DNA of 64,000 nucleotides from Riptortus pedestris (taxonomy: Eukaryota > Arthropoda > Insecta > Hemiptera > Alydidae), in assembly GCA_019009955.1 (NCBI GenBank), contig CM032233.1, forward strand, positions 94,096,501 to 94,160,500, in the 5' to 3' direction. The translations under genes and the position numbers were made by a program. Below are positions 1 through 11,252 of this stretch, in pieces; within the stretch, counting starts at the first letter, position 1; each line of letters begins with the position of its first letter. The notes under the pieces are model-generated. The model was given only the letters and a program-made list of their open reading frames with translations. It did not search any database and was not told the origin of the DNA.

Positions 1-175
1 AACAGAAGCTTTAGCTTACCCATATTCCCGGCAAGTAATTATGTCCGACACTCTCTTGTATCTTCACGGAAACGACCAATTTCACTTCACTCCTCATTAT
101 CCTATACTGTTAAATTATGGTAATATAACCTCTGAGAACAAAAACACAAGACAGATCCAAGTTATATAAAGAAAA

Positions 176-774
176 CGTTTGTCACGTAGGGGCTGCGTTA
201 ACTAAACAGATTTCCTACGTACTTGCATTTGTCTCAAAACGTAAAAGTTCAATGAGAATAATATTTGGTATTTAGGCTTCAACTAAAATTCTTCGTAATA
301 TAACAGCTTATTGTTAATATGGAATGAGTAGGAGTGGGGGTTTACTGATGACCGAAAACTAAAAAAAATGTTAATATCTTGGTTAATTATCAAGATATTG
401 AAAAAAACGTATATAACAACATTTATAGAACATTATATTTGCAATAAGTTTGATTCATACTATTTTTCGATTCGACGCAAAACAACAAAGATATTTCGAA
501 AATTCTCCTCCTCTAAACCCTCCCTCCCCCTGGACCGATTTTAGTCGTAAACCGATTTCTACATAAAAAGTTTAAATATCGAGTTTGGTAACGATCGGAA
601 ATAAATTGCGACCGCTAGAGCGTTAACAGACAAATATATACATAAAATTTTGAACGGACCTCAATTTCTTTATCTCCTGGGTAGGATCGAAGGACATTTG
701 AAGAAATTTTTCGAAAATCCCATCATAAGTATGACCATCAATAGCTGACTTCCCCCAAGGGAAATTTGGTAAAA
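176..774 (-). mobile_element. Family A Helentron-like element, near full length
   Basis: Non-autonomous element of the main repeat family. The right end lies at 177-202 with the hairpin ACGTAGGGGCTGCGT followed by the subterminal motif (aacagatttcc). The left end lies at about 640-774 (tail read as cccaagggaaatttg). The middle carries the usual C-rich tract near 510-535. The internal TA tract is short (about 633-642). No protein is encoded. Classification as Helentron-like is inferred from structure; copy boundaries are visible by comparison with the copies at 18258-18900 and 40446-41409. Confidence 0.7.
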
Positions 775-1555
775 GGTAAAAAAAAAAAAAATAGTTTTAA
801 AATCGGTAACCTACGACATAAGTATTCTAATAGTAGATATAAATCGTTTGATCTAAAATTGAAGAAATGCATAACATATGGTTCGTGTCATGTATTAATT
901 GAAGATAATTTAGATTTTAAGTTTTTATTATTGAAATGCTTGGAATACAGCTATTATAGAGAACAATACTTGATTAAGTTTATAGCCACAAATGATGACT
1001 TAATGCCACTGGAAAATATCCTTCACATTGAGGACATTTATAAATTGAACATGATTTACTCATTCCTGTCAGCAGTATGCAACTAGGCAACGTCGTAGTT
1101 TATATCATTATCTTGAAAATTAAACACTATAATTTAGAAATGTCCAACGAAGTCAATTAACGCGTCACAGAAAACAAATAAACAAAAGTAAATACGTATA
1201 TGTTGAATAGTAATAATCAGATTAAATTATAAAAGAAGAATTTTAGAAGTTTAAGTACCTGAAAACATTTAATAAAAAAAATGTAAAATGTATTATTTCA
1301 TTGTTTATAGTAGGTTAATATTATGTCACTAGTTCTTATATATGTAAATATGTATATATTTTTTTTCTTTTTGTATATTACTAGTAAGATTACTAACACT
1401 AAATTTGCCAGACTCAGGCTAAAATATGTATATATTAGCCAATAAAATCTATCTATCTATCTAATTTAGATTTTAAGTCTGCTTTTTGGCAAAAACCACT
1501 CTTCTGTAAAATGTCCCGCACGCAGAGTTTATGTAAACTTTTTTATAAATGAGTT
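766..1555 (+). pseudogene. Open frame split by a LINE insertion
   Basis: An open frame starts in the tail of the preceding family A copy and runs to the LINE junction at 922. The LINE tail occupies 923-1461, and the same frame reopens at 1478 and stops near 1555 (residues SAFWQKPLFCK just after the junction). Removing the insertion and one copy of the duplicated target leaves the frame uninterrupted, about 52 plus 25 codons. The protein is Lys- and Asn-rich and I do not recognise it. It may be a fragment of an older mobile element or chance. Confidence 0.3.
923..1461 (+). mobile_element. 5'-truncated LINE tail with 17-bp target duplication
   Basis: The fragment starts inside a coding region (residues YREQYLIKF, then PLENILHIEDIYKLNMIY) that looks like the C-terminus of a LINE reverse-transcriptase ORF and stops at 1084-1086. 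About 370 bp of 3' UTR follows, ending in AATAAAATCTATCTATCTATCT, a short tetranucleotide tail. The 17-bp sequence taatttagattttaagt occurs at 906-922 and again at 1462-1478, which is a classic target-site duplication. The clade is not clear from so short a segment; a CR1-like LINE is possible. Confidence 0.7.
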
Positions 1556-2361
1556 TATGTTTTATTTTGTTGAATTTTGAGTCAAATAGTTGTGAGTGCT
1601 GTTAAATAAATAGTGCTACAAGGAAATCATGAGATATCTGCGTTAGATTTATTTAATTAACGAGAGTTAGTTCAATTTATAAGCTGTGTAGAGCGATATG
1701 AACATGTATGTCGTATATTAAAACCCATACGTAAGCAATGACCTTTTTACAATTAATAAGAGTTATATAAATTTATTACCTTTGTAGTGGTGTTTGGCAG
1801 TTTTAACCACAATTCCTAAACCCCCTTGTTCCACTTTTAGATTAGGTTTCATGAAACAGGGGCTGAGGGGATGAGAGTATCTGTCCATAGGGAGGCCATC
1901 GGGCTTCGGGGGAGCCAATGAAAACAAATCTGTTTGAAAAGTTAACTTGTTCTGATGGCAACTCGAAATGGGATATGAATTGGGCATTGAGGGTGTTTAA
2001 TTTCTCCCCAGCAGTGCTCCATTAATCAGCGTTAGCCCCCACCCCCAGGCTCCCGATCCGCCAAGGTGGGGCCCCGAATTCACACTAATTCACTCCAGCC
2101 TGACAATTGAATCCGTTCAATCCAACCTCGTTCCCAATATGTCGCCCCGGTACTCTCTCTAATAGAATACAGCTCCTCTTATTTCACAAACTATAGTCCC
2201 ATTTAGAGTCTCAAGTCCTGCTATACAAGATAAATAAAATCAGAGAATATTGTACCCAATGCCTCTTGCTGATGAGTAAGTATACAATGATAAAAGTTTT
2301 AATAAAAATCGTTATTTTTCTGTTCATATTTCTTTATTTTTCTAATTCTAGACTCAATATT
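1479..2361. other. Low-copy DNA with a GC-richer island
   Basis: No repeat family seen elsewhere in the window is recognisable here. 1780-2220 is clearly richer in G and C than its surroundings. A 74-codon minus-strand frame at 1763-1987 ends in residues EQGGLGIVVKTAKHHYKG; I do not recognise it and see no splice or start context that would make it a gene. Confidence 0.4.
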
Positions 2362-2496
2362 TTTAGCAATTTTCCCTTAAGGCAGATTCCTAGGGAAATC
2401 CTCTATTGACGTCTTACTCATGACGCGATTTTCAAAACTTTTCTTCAAATGTGCATCGATCCTACCCAGGAGATGACGAAAATGAGGTCCGTTCAA

Positions 2497-2550
<54 letters not shown>

Positions 2551-3026
2551 AATACTCTGTTATATAATAAACCACATTATTTGGAGCTTACATACCAGAT
2601 ATTGTTTTCCAGAGACCTTTATTGTACGAGATACATGAATATGTTCTTGTGTCCCCCCTCCCCGTCTTAAATTCTTGGACTACTAAAATTGATTGAAATA
2701 AAATTTATTCTGATTCATTATTAATTACAGTACGTGATATAGTACATAGTTTTCAATAAAATTAATATTTTATATTCTGATTTGTTTCAGTTATTGTTTT
2801 TCTTTCCGGTGTCGGAAAGAAAAACCGTAACTGAAAGTCATTGACAGACCTGTTTGCTTACATTTGAGACGCTTCCCACTGGGAGGGGGAAAGATTTCTT
2901 ATTACCGTTTGTGTTTATTCACCTATTATTCACGGCAGTGTTGTGTTAGGAGTATATAGGTTTATTTATTATTAAAATTCACGTGAGAAATCTGCTTAGT
3001 TTACGCAACCCCTGCGTGACGGATTT
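2362..3026 (+). mobile_element. Family A element, variant middle
   Basis: Left end at 2362-2500 (tttagcaattttccc, then catcgatcctacccagg and aatgaggtccgttcaaaa). A (TA)n tract follows at 2501-2547, and the right end is at about 2980-3026 with hairpin-forming acgcaacccctgcgtgacgg. The middle differs from the standard type, containing tcttaaattcttggactac and long AT blocks, and matches the middle of the copy at 40446-41409. Confidence 0.7.
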
Positions 3027-3251
3027 TCGTAAATTTGTATTACAATCATGTCCTCATCCATACCGCCATTTTAACAATATAAACGATCTGACAAAAATAG
3101 ATATTTGGAAATACCCTCCTCTAAGCCCCCCCCCATCCGGTCCGACTGTAGACGTCCACAAATTTGTACTTTTGATTTGTATGAAATCCTTATATATTGA
3201 GTTTGGTATCGAACAAACAAAAATTGCTACCGCCAGAGCAGTAACAGACAA

Positions 3252-3254
<3 letters not shown>
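3027..3254 (-). mobile_element. Family A middle module, truncated
   Basis: Only the middle part is present: a C-rich tract near 3117-3135, cgagtttggta-like sequence near 3200 and cagagcagtaacagacaaatg just before the (TA)n tract. It abuts the preceding copy tail to middle. Its left-end module is missing because a family B element lies on the far side of the (TA)n. Confidence 0.6.

Positions 3255-3314
<60 letters not shown>
3255..3314. repeat. (TA)n microsatellite
   Basis: About 30 TA units joining a family A middle module to a family B element. Translated in any frame it gives false Tyr-Ile reading frames. Confidence 0.95.
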
Positions 3315-3315
<1 letters not shown>

Positions 3316-4491
3316 TCTCTCAGATACCCGGCTTCGCTCAGGAATTCATTTGAGGCTGAATGTTGATGGTATTTTTTTGGCAAGGATTTATTTTGCACAA
3401 TATTTTGACATTTACCCGTCCCAGTGTTTAGGGTTAATACCCGTCGTTTCTGTGGATTTGTTAATAATAAAATTAATTTTTTATGTAAGACTTCACTGTC
3501 CTCCATATTGTCATATTTCCCGCTTCCTGTTCCTTATGCATAGATTTGAATTATTAAGGACTGAATATTAACATACATTTGAATTAATTTTTCCAGGTGA
3601 GGTACCTGGTAGTTCATATTGAAAAGAATTCTTGAGAAAATTTCTCTAAATAACAAAATAAACAACTTTTGTTATGTGCATATTTGCCGAAACTACAATA
3701 GGAAACAAAATATCAATATTTTTAATTTCAGGTCTCCCTTATAACCCCCACTCCTGCCTGTCCCTAGAAATAGTATGGCTTTTTATAAGGAAGGCGTTAG
3801 TGCTAATACACATAGTGAGTGTTTTATTTAGTTCGGTTGAGTCTTTTGTGCCAAATAAAATTTTTCACTTCCGCTATAATTTTTAGCGTATATCTCGTTT
3901 ATAATTCGGTATACGAAAAAAGTGTATATAACAAAAGTTACTCTAAATAGCAAAATAAACAGCTTTTGTTATGTTCATATTTGCCGATAAACCAATAGGA
4001 AACGAAATATCGCTATTTTTAATTTCTGGCTTCCTTAAAACCCCCACTCCTACCCGTCCCTAGAAATGTTGGTATGGCTTCTTATAATGAAAGCGTTAGT
4101 GCTAATACACATACCGAGTTTTATTTATTTCGGTTGGGTCTTTTGTCCCAAATAATATTGTTGACTCCCGCTATAGTCATAAGCGTATAACTCATTTAAA
4201 CTTCGGAATAAAATGAAAGTGTTTATGACAAAAGTTACTCTAAATAACAAAATAAACAACTTTTGTTATGTGCATATTTGCGAAAAAAACAATAGAAAAC
4301 GAAATATCACGACTTTTAATTTCAGGCCTCCCTTATAACCCCCACTCCTGTTCGTCTCAGAGAAAATTAATATAGCCTATCCCTCAAGTTGGACCAGACT
4401 GCTCACGGTGTGCCAATTTAATTTAAAATCGGTTAAGTAGTTTAGGAGTCCATCGCGGACAAACATCGTGACAGGAGATTTATATATATTA

Positions 4492-4493
<2 letters not shown>
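3315..4493 (+). mobile_element. Family B element, copy 1, with tandem 300-bp units
   Basis: Starts with ctcagatacccggcttcgct and ends with ggacaaacatcgtgacagga followed by gatttatatatattaagat. Inside, a unit of about 300 bp recurs: gttatgtgcatatttgccga begins near 3669, again near 3969 and near 4267. Each unit carries ccccactcctg and ggttgagtcttttgt motifs. No ORF of interest. The start and end resemble the ends of (TA)-associated non-autonomous elements widespread in arthropods; whether these are Helitron-related is not settled by this sequence. Confidence 0.65.

Positions 4494-4542
<49 letters not shown>
4494..4542. repeat. (TA)n microsatellite
   Basis: Separates two family B elements in the same orientation. 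Confidence 0.95.
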
Positions 4543-4549
<7 letters not shown>

Positions 4550-5154
4550 ATACACTAGGAGACCCGACAGACGTTGTCCTGTATGATATTTCTAGAGCTC
4601 AGGATATTAAATTTAATAATATTATGTTTAAAACAAGAGCTACTTTTTATAACACAAAAAAAACAACTTGTGTTATGTGCATGTTTACCTAAAAACAAAT
4701 AGAAAATTAAGTATAGCGATTTTTTTATTCAGGCCTCCCTTATAGCTTACAATCATGGAAAAATTAATGCTAATTTACATATAGAGTTTTGTTAAGTTCT
4801 GTTCAATCGTTAGTGCCAATCAAATTGTTGGCTCCCACATTTCGAGTAATTTTTTAGTGTATATCTCGTTTATACTCTGTTATACGACAAAAGTGAATAT
4901 AATAAACGTTACTCTAAATAACAAAATAAACAACTTTTATCCTTTGCATATTTTCCGAAAAAACAATAGGAAATGGTATATCGCTATTTTTAATTTTAGG
5001 CCTCCTTTACAACCCCCAATCCTGCTCCTTCTACCGGGTTGATTTGTGAATCTAAACCATGCATGGCGTCACCCAAACGCATACAAAAAAATTCATTCAA
5101 ATCGGTCGAGCCGTTTAGGAGGAGTTCAGTGAAATGCACACTAATCGTAGAATT
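4543..5154 (+). mobile_element. Family B element, copy 2
   Basis: Starts with cactaggagacccgacagac and ends with ggtcgagccgtttaggagga followed by gttcagtg and a (TA)n tract. It contains two degenerate internal units (gttatgtgcatgtttacc near 4673, catattttccgaaaaaacaa near 4946). Both ends abut (TA)n. No coding capacity seen. Confidence 0.6.
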
Positions 5155-5182
5155 ATATATATATATATATATATATACATAT

Positions 5183-5212
<30 letters not shown>
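5155..5212. repeat. Compound (TA)n(CA)n(TA)n microsatellite
   Basis: TA units, then nine CA units near 5183-5200, then TA again. Confidence 0.9.
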
Positions 5213-5213
<1 letters not shown>

Positions 5214-5664
5214 CGTACTGTGAAATTAGCATATTTCCATAAGGGTATATGGTAAAATCGTCTAGTACCTGGTGGCTGGGGGGTGGCACCTTGAAGAAGG
5301 GCAGACAATGCTTGTTGGAGTTGGTTCCCCATTCAAACCCTCTACCGTTGAGAGTTACGGCACTTCCCAATTCCTCTTTATCGACGCTACAACAATTAAT
5401 CCTAAACTCCGGGAACAACTGTCGAACAGGCAGGCTACTCTCTAATATCTCCGCCCCTATCCGACATCCCTCGACAGGAGAAATCATTAAAAGCTTCATA
5501 CATCACAGTTGCCCGTGTCAGCACATCCTATCCTTCCTCAAATACAACCTGGCCTTTTTGTACGAAAATTTACAGATTTCCTTTATGAGAGTAGAAAAAA
5601 ACAACAACATATATTTCACATACTAAAGTTTTGTTGAAAACCATTATATGTACGAAAAACTAGT
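5213..5664. other. Low-copy segment, overlapping frames on both strands
   Basis: GC content rises between 5250 and 5520. Plus-strand (5249-5626) and minus-strand (to 5499) frames overlap over the same DNA and neither resembles a known family. The minus-strand frame runs into translated microsatellite. I cannot decide whether this is a gene fragment, an old element or plain low-copy DNA. Confidence 0.3.
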
Positions 5665-6325
5665 CAGTACAGCTTGAATGCCAGATTTCTCTCAAGGGAA
5701 ATTTGCCTAGTGAGGTTCTTTATCACTTAATGAAAGTCTGCTGTTGAGGCTATTTATCTCTTAAGAAAAATCTGTTATTGAGGCTGTACATCTCTTAAGG
5801 GAAATCTGCTATTGCAGCTCTTTATCTCTTTAAGAAAATCTGCCATTGAGGCTTTTATCTCTTAAGGAAAATCTACTATTGAGGATGTTCATCTCTTAAG
5901 GGAAATCTGCTATTGCAGCTCTTTATCTCTTAAGGAAAAGCTGGTGTTTAGGCTCATTATCTCTTATGGAAAATCTGCTGTTGAGGCTCTTTATCTCTGA
6001 AGGAAAATCTACTATTGAGGAAGTTCATCTCTGAAGAGAAATCTGCTATTGCAGCTCTTTATTTCTTAAGGAAAAGCTGGTGTTTAGGCTCATTATCTCT
6101 TAAAGAAGATCTGCTGTTGAAGTTCTTTATCTCAGAAGGAAAATCTACTATTGAGGATGTTCATCTCTGAAGGGAAATCTGCTATTGCAGCTCTTTATCT
6201 CTTAAGGAAAAGCTGGTGTTTAGGAGCATTATCTGTTAAGGAAAATCTGATATTGAGGATGTTTATCTCTAAAGGAAAAGCTGCGATTGGGGATGTTTAT
6301 CTCTAAAGGAAAATCTGTTGAAATA
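5665..6325 (+). repeat. 34-bp minisatellite derived from a family A end
   Basis: About 18 copies of a 34-bp unit, consensus roughly cttaagggaaatctgctatt then gaggctctttatct. The unit matches the family A left terminus (cttaagggaaatcagctatt, then gaggtcgt). A higher-order period of four units is visible: gaaaagctggtgtttagg recurs near 5935, 6071 and 6207, 136 bp apart. No coding function. Confidence 0.85.
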
Positions 6326-7505
6326 TTATTTGTTAACGACCACTTTATATTTAAGCTAGGCTAGAACGTTTCCATACTAATATATATAATTTTTATCAAT
6401 CCACATTTTCTAATAATGTATAGCACTGTTTTACACCTACTAGAAGAACATAAATTTGGTGAATTTTAACTAAAACACTCGAGTATCATATTCATTTGAT
6501 TTTCATACAGAATTCATCGTGAAATATTTTTTATCCTTTAACGAGACTTGGTTTACACGGAATAAATCGCTTAATTAGTGTAATGGAGTATCAAGGCTTT
6601 ATCACAGGGGTGTTTTATTTTTAACCATCGATCGAAGAAATAAGGAATGAAATACTGTAATTCCATTCATATTCTATCTAGAATAGAGCATGCTATGTTC
6701 TAGATGTTCATGTCACATGATGATGAAAATATATTGGAGAATTTTATTTAGGCATTTATCTCTTGGAAAACAAAAATTACCGGGGGAAATTAAATTAAGG
6801 CCTTTAAAGAAGTTAATAGAAATTAATACACTAAGAGGTACTTTCCTAGGCGAGAATACCGTGTTTAACATTGTGGTTTCACGTAATTCTTACAAACGTA
6901 AATTGCAATTGTCATTGTAATTATGGCTAAGCATTTGATTAAATTTGTTACTTTATACAATTATTTTGAGATCCCGCTGTAATATTTCTAAGAGAAGAGT
7001 TTGGTTATAGCAAACTCATTTAGCATTCGTGTACCTTATGCATTAGTGTATTTTGCATCTGTACTCGTACCTTATATTGTTGTGGAAAATTAGCCATAAT
7101 GGCATTGTTCTTAGATAGATACAGGTAATGCATAGTTTTGAAAACAATGACAGGGGTTTGGATTCATAATATATTCTCAAAAAGAGTTTCGATAACATTA
7201 AAAATTGAGATAGAAACTTATTAAACTTTTTCCAAAGAGAAAAAAAAAACACTTTTTATTAAAAGCGAAAATATGTGATACACTAAGAAAACAATTAAAC
7301 GCCGTTTATTGATTTCTATAAAGTTCACATTCTGCAATACAACTTTTATTACAAAATTCACTGAAAGGGAAAATTCTTTGTTTATATTCATATTCTAATC
7401 TCATAGAAGGAAAGATTGTCTTGTGGGGCTCAACGATGAATGTATATATGTTTATTATTAGCTGAAGAAAGCATAATTATGAGCTTATCTTCAATGTTAT
7501 ATCAT
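6326..7505. other. AT-rich low-copy DNA, nothing identified
   Basis: No repeat family, convincing reading frame or RNA gene seen. Short frames at 6690-6920 and 7043-7252 show no recognisable motif. Confidence 0.5.
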
Positions 7506-7757
7506 GTTCTGTAGGTAATGAACAATCCCCCCCCCCGCCCGCCTCTCAATTTTTCAAATTTCAACGGAATTATCCGTTTTAGACCTCCCTTAACCCGCGT
7601 CATCATGGCGTCTACAAGTATGTATGTACTTATCTCGCATAACTCAAAAACGTCTAGCCTTTGAATTTTGAAATTTCACATTTGGGATTGTTGCAATGCT
7701 TATCCACCCGTTGTCCACCTCCCGTTTCGATTGAAAACTAAGGGGGAGAGGGTTTTT
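7506..7757 (+). repeat. Family D interspersed repeat, copy 1
   Basis: Shares cgcataactcaaaaacgtct, ttgaaatttcac and a G-rich end (gggggagaggg) with copies near 17905, 32300 and 60830. It directly precedes the left end of a family A element. Class unknown; no ORF. Confidence 0.6.
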
Positions 7758-8504
7758 TAGCAAATTTCCCTTAAGGGAAATCAGCTATTGAGGTCGTACT
7801 CATGACGCGATTTTCGAAACATTTCTTCAAATATCCATGGATCCTACCCAGGAGATGACGAAAATGAGGTCCGTTCAAAATTATATATATATTCGAAACT
7901 CGATATTTAACCGTTTTATGTAAAAAGACAGATCAAGTTTGTTAATGGCTGAAATCGGACTAGAGGGAGGGGGGTTTAGAGGGGGTATTTTCGAAAATTC
8001 AAAATATCTCCGTTATTATTCATCGGATCGAAAAATTGTATAGATCCAATCGTATTGCAAATTAAATTTACTATAAATATTGTTATATACATTTATTCTC
8101 TATCTTAAATATTAACCGAGATATTTGTATTTTTATGAAGTCTGTGGTCGGGTATAGTTCGGATTAGGTCGGCCATTACCGTCATTGCTCGGCTCAGGTG
8201 GAAGCTTCTTCTAACCTTACCTTCCCTTTGTTACTTTGTGAGATTTACGCAAATACGTTCTGTTCATCCACCCCCCCCCTCTTTAGTTCTTGGACGACTA
8301 AAATTTGAGTTATTAAATTATAAATTATTCTTACAATTCAGAAGCCGTTTCAGTTGGGAATTTATTTCAATTAACTTAAAGATTTCTCAGTACCGTTTGT
8401 ATTTAATCACGGTGGTTTTGTGTTACCAGTATGCAGATCTCTCTATTGTAAAACTTCACATAGGGAATCTTCTTAGTTTACGCAGCCGCTGCGTGACGGA
8501 CCTT
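7758..8504 (+). mobile_element. Family A element, full length
   Basis: Left end agcaaatttcccttaaggga near 7759, hinge gtccgttcaaaattatatat near 7870 with only a short TA tract, standard middle with a G-rich block near 7965-7985, right end acgcagccgctgcgtgacgg near 8480-8500. A useful reference copy because it lacks a long microsatellite and any secondary insertion. Confidence 0.75.
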
Positions 8505-8556
8505 TTTTTTAGGGAGAGGAAAATAAAACATTCTCCGTACTTATTAGATATACCAA

Positions 8557-9170
8557 AAAGCCCGTCACGCAGGGGCTGCGTAAACTAAGCAGATTTCTCA
8601 CATGTTGGAATGACATGACTACTGATCTCATCTCAGCATATATTCTCTATGTCCAAAAAAAATAAAATCCAATGAATAGAAGTCAGTGGTCAATAAAATC
8701 TTAATTGAAGACGTACACACTAGCTATCTTTATAAAGAGTTATATCATTAACCACTTTATTCAAAGGTACCAAATATTGTTCTCATTGAACTCTTACAGT
8801 CTGAGATACATGTACATGTAAATACGTTGTGGTACCAAATACTAATTTCCGTCCTATACTAAAAAATATTCATTTATCTGTACCATGCTCTATATTTAAC
8901 CATTTCATTCAACACTAAAGATTATATTTGATAATATCTGAAATCGGAAAAGCAAGAGGAGGGGGGGGGGCAGAAGGGGAAATTCGAAAATTCAAAATAT
9001 CTACATTATTTTAAGCGATTTAAAAATGTTATAAGGCCAATCTTGTTAAACTATCGATGGTCTACAATTGTTGTCCTATACATTTTTTAGCTCAAATATT
9101 AAGCGAGTTATTCTTACTTTCTTGTTTTCAGTCTTCAGTAAACCCCCACTGAATTATATGTTGAAATCTC
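8557..9170. mobile_element. Two degenerate family A copies, opposed
   Basis: 8557-8860 begins with a minus-strand right end (gtcacgcaggggctgcgtaa, then actaagcagatttc). 8870-9170 is plus-strand middle sequence of a second subtype (ctctatatttaaccatttca; G tract near 8960-8970). The junction is not resolved. Confidence 0.5.
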
Positions 9171-9917
9171 AAAACAGGAATCTTTCGTGATCAGAATACT
9201 CCCTTCACTTCGTACGAAGGAATTAGAGAAAAGATGAAATGATTTCCCTATGTCTTCTGCATTAAGAGTATAACTGGAAAAGTAGAAATACCACGAATCA
9301 AAGAGTGGATTCAATCAAAGTGCGAAATCGCTAGAAATCCATTACACACAGCGGAATGCAAAGATTGCTGATAATCCATTGGTAAGGCAATTCATATCTG
9401 TAAACTGTAATTTTAATGCACCTTCAGACTTCCCATGGAGTCAGTGATGGCCATAACAAAGAGGACAATTATAAAGCTCATACAATTGAAATTATAAATG
9501 AAAATAACGGAAAGAAATACAATGTTTCTAATCACAAGTAATTGCGACCTGTTTAGATAAAGAATCGTGAAGGAGCATTGCAATCTTTTCAATTATTAAA
9601 TTATTTATGCATTAATTTTACGACGATATATGTTTACTTCCATGAGATGTTTCTTATAACTTTATCTCAATGCGTATAAATGTTCTATCTCGGAACAGTA
9701 TGAGGTAATCACCCAAGCTTTTAGCAGATTTCCCTAAACTATTTTTTTCCATTGTCTAACAATGTAGATCTCGTTTGAACCATAAAACTCAATTAAAAGA
9801 ATGCAGCCACCGAGCGGTGTTATAAAGTAAAATAATGACCTACACATTTGATGCTCTTGTTATATACGCTTGTTGGCCAATAACGGAAGAGTTAATGAGG
9901 GGATGTGCAGAAGTTAA
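9171..9917. other. Low-copy DNA, nothing identified
   Basis: No repeated module or plausible coding region seen; a short patch near 9715-9745 (agcttttagcagatttccct) may be a family A left-end scrap. Confidence 0.45.
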
Positions 9918-10119
9918 AAAAGTCCGTCACGCAGAAACTGTGTAAATTAAGCAGATTTCCCATGTGCTGGTATATCACGCTTGTGATCTCATATCGTCAC
10001 AAATTATCTATTTATATGTAAAAAGAACCAATGAGTCCTACACGAAACGAGGCAGGCAAGAAGAAAGTACGAATAACTCGCTTAATACTTAAGTTAAGAA
10101 AAAATGCTTAGAATAACAA

Positions 10120-10165
10120 TTATATTATTATTTATTAACGTCCACTGTTTTTGTAAACGGTCTCT
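10120..10165 (-). mobile_element. SINE 3'-tail fragment
   Basis: On the minus strand this reads acagtggacgttaataaata followed by ATA repeats, which is the 3' end of the tRNA-derived SINE found elsewhere in the window. The tRNA-like head is absent. Confidence 0.45.
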
Positions 10166-10337
10166 TTAATGAAATTGTAAGTATGTAAATAAATTTATAT
10201 TTGAGAATTTTGAGTCTTACAGAGTTTTTTGAAAATAAAATTAGTCGTTGGAATATGTTCCGAAAATTAAGATTGATCCAACTGCAAATCTGAAAACTTT
10301 TCTATCATGAAATATATTCCCATATTGGTTTGTAATT

Positions 10338-10556
10338 GTTTTTAATTAATGCCCACTTTTTGCTACTAAGGCTAATTGAGACGGGTTATGCACATGTTAC
10401 CACTCTTTTCTAGTTAGAGTGGGACTAAGGATTTTATTTAATGAATTTCGTCACGAAATAATTTCCTTTGCCCAGGCGAGAATCGAAGTCGTCACTCTAG
10501 GTTTACTATGTGAGATACAGGTCAACGCTTTAACTCACATGGCTAACCTGAGCCCC
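10338..10556 (-). mobile_element. tRNA-derived SINE, near full length
   Basis: Reading the minus strand: ggggctcaggttagccatgt starts a tRNA-like head. A B-box-like element (gacttcgattctcgcctgg) follows, then the body with cccactctaactagaaaag and the tail motif cccgtctcaattagcc. It sits inside a family A middle module. I could not identify a clear target-site duplication for this copy. Confidence 0.7.
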
Positions 10557-11196
10557 ATACCAATTACCGATCATCGAGATTTTAACAAGATTTGTTCTAT
10601 AACATTTTAAAATCCGATTAATAACAATGGAGATATTTTGAATTTTCGTATTCACCCCTCTTCTACACCCCCATTATTCCAGGACCAATATACACCAATA
10701 GCAATTATGATCATTAGTGTTGTCTAAAACCGTAAATATCAAATATGGTATAGACCAAATAAATATTTTGGATTATAGGACGAAAAAACTTAATGATGAC
10801 AGCATCTTATTCCGTATTTTCATGTATCTCACACAGTAAAAGTTCAATGAAAACGATATTTGGTAATTAACCTTGGAAATAAGCGGTCCACGGTGTAACA
10901 GCTTTCTTTTAATATGGCATGAGTAGGAACAAGCGTTTACTGATGGCCAAAATATAAAATTTGGAAATATCTCGGTTAATATTCAATATAAAGAAAACAT
11001 GTACATAAATACATTTATAGATAATTACATTTGGAATAAGATTGATTTTCTACAAATCTTCGATTCGACGCATAATACGGAGGTATTATGAATTTTCAAA
11101 ATCCCCCTATAAGCCCTCCCCATCTACCCCCCCCTTTCTAAATATTGAATTTGGTTAACGATTAAACAAAACTTGTGACCGCTAGAGCGATAACAG

Positions 11197-11200
<4 letters not shown>

Positions 11201-11251
<51 letters not shown>
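11201..11251. repeat. (TA)n microsatellite
   Basis: Internal tract of a family A element, interrupted on its right side by a TIR transposon. Confidence 0.95.

Positions 11252-11252
<1 letters not shown>

Noticed and set aside
188..202. Right-end hairpins of family A as rho-independent terminators
   Set aside because: The hairpin plus T run looks like a bacterial terminator, but it recurs as the terminus of a dispersed eukaryotic repeat and has no gene upstream.
5249..5626. A 125-codon gene on the plus strand
   Set aside because: The opposite strand is equally open, no motif is recognisable and it runs into AT-rich tail sequence. Evidence is too weak for a gene call.
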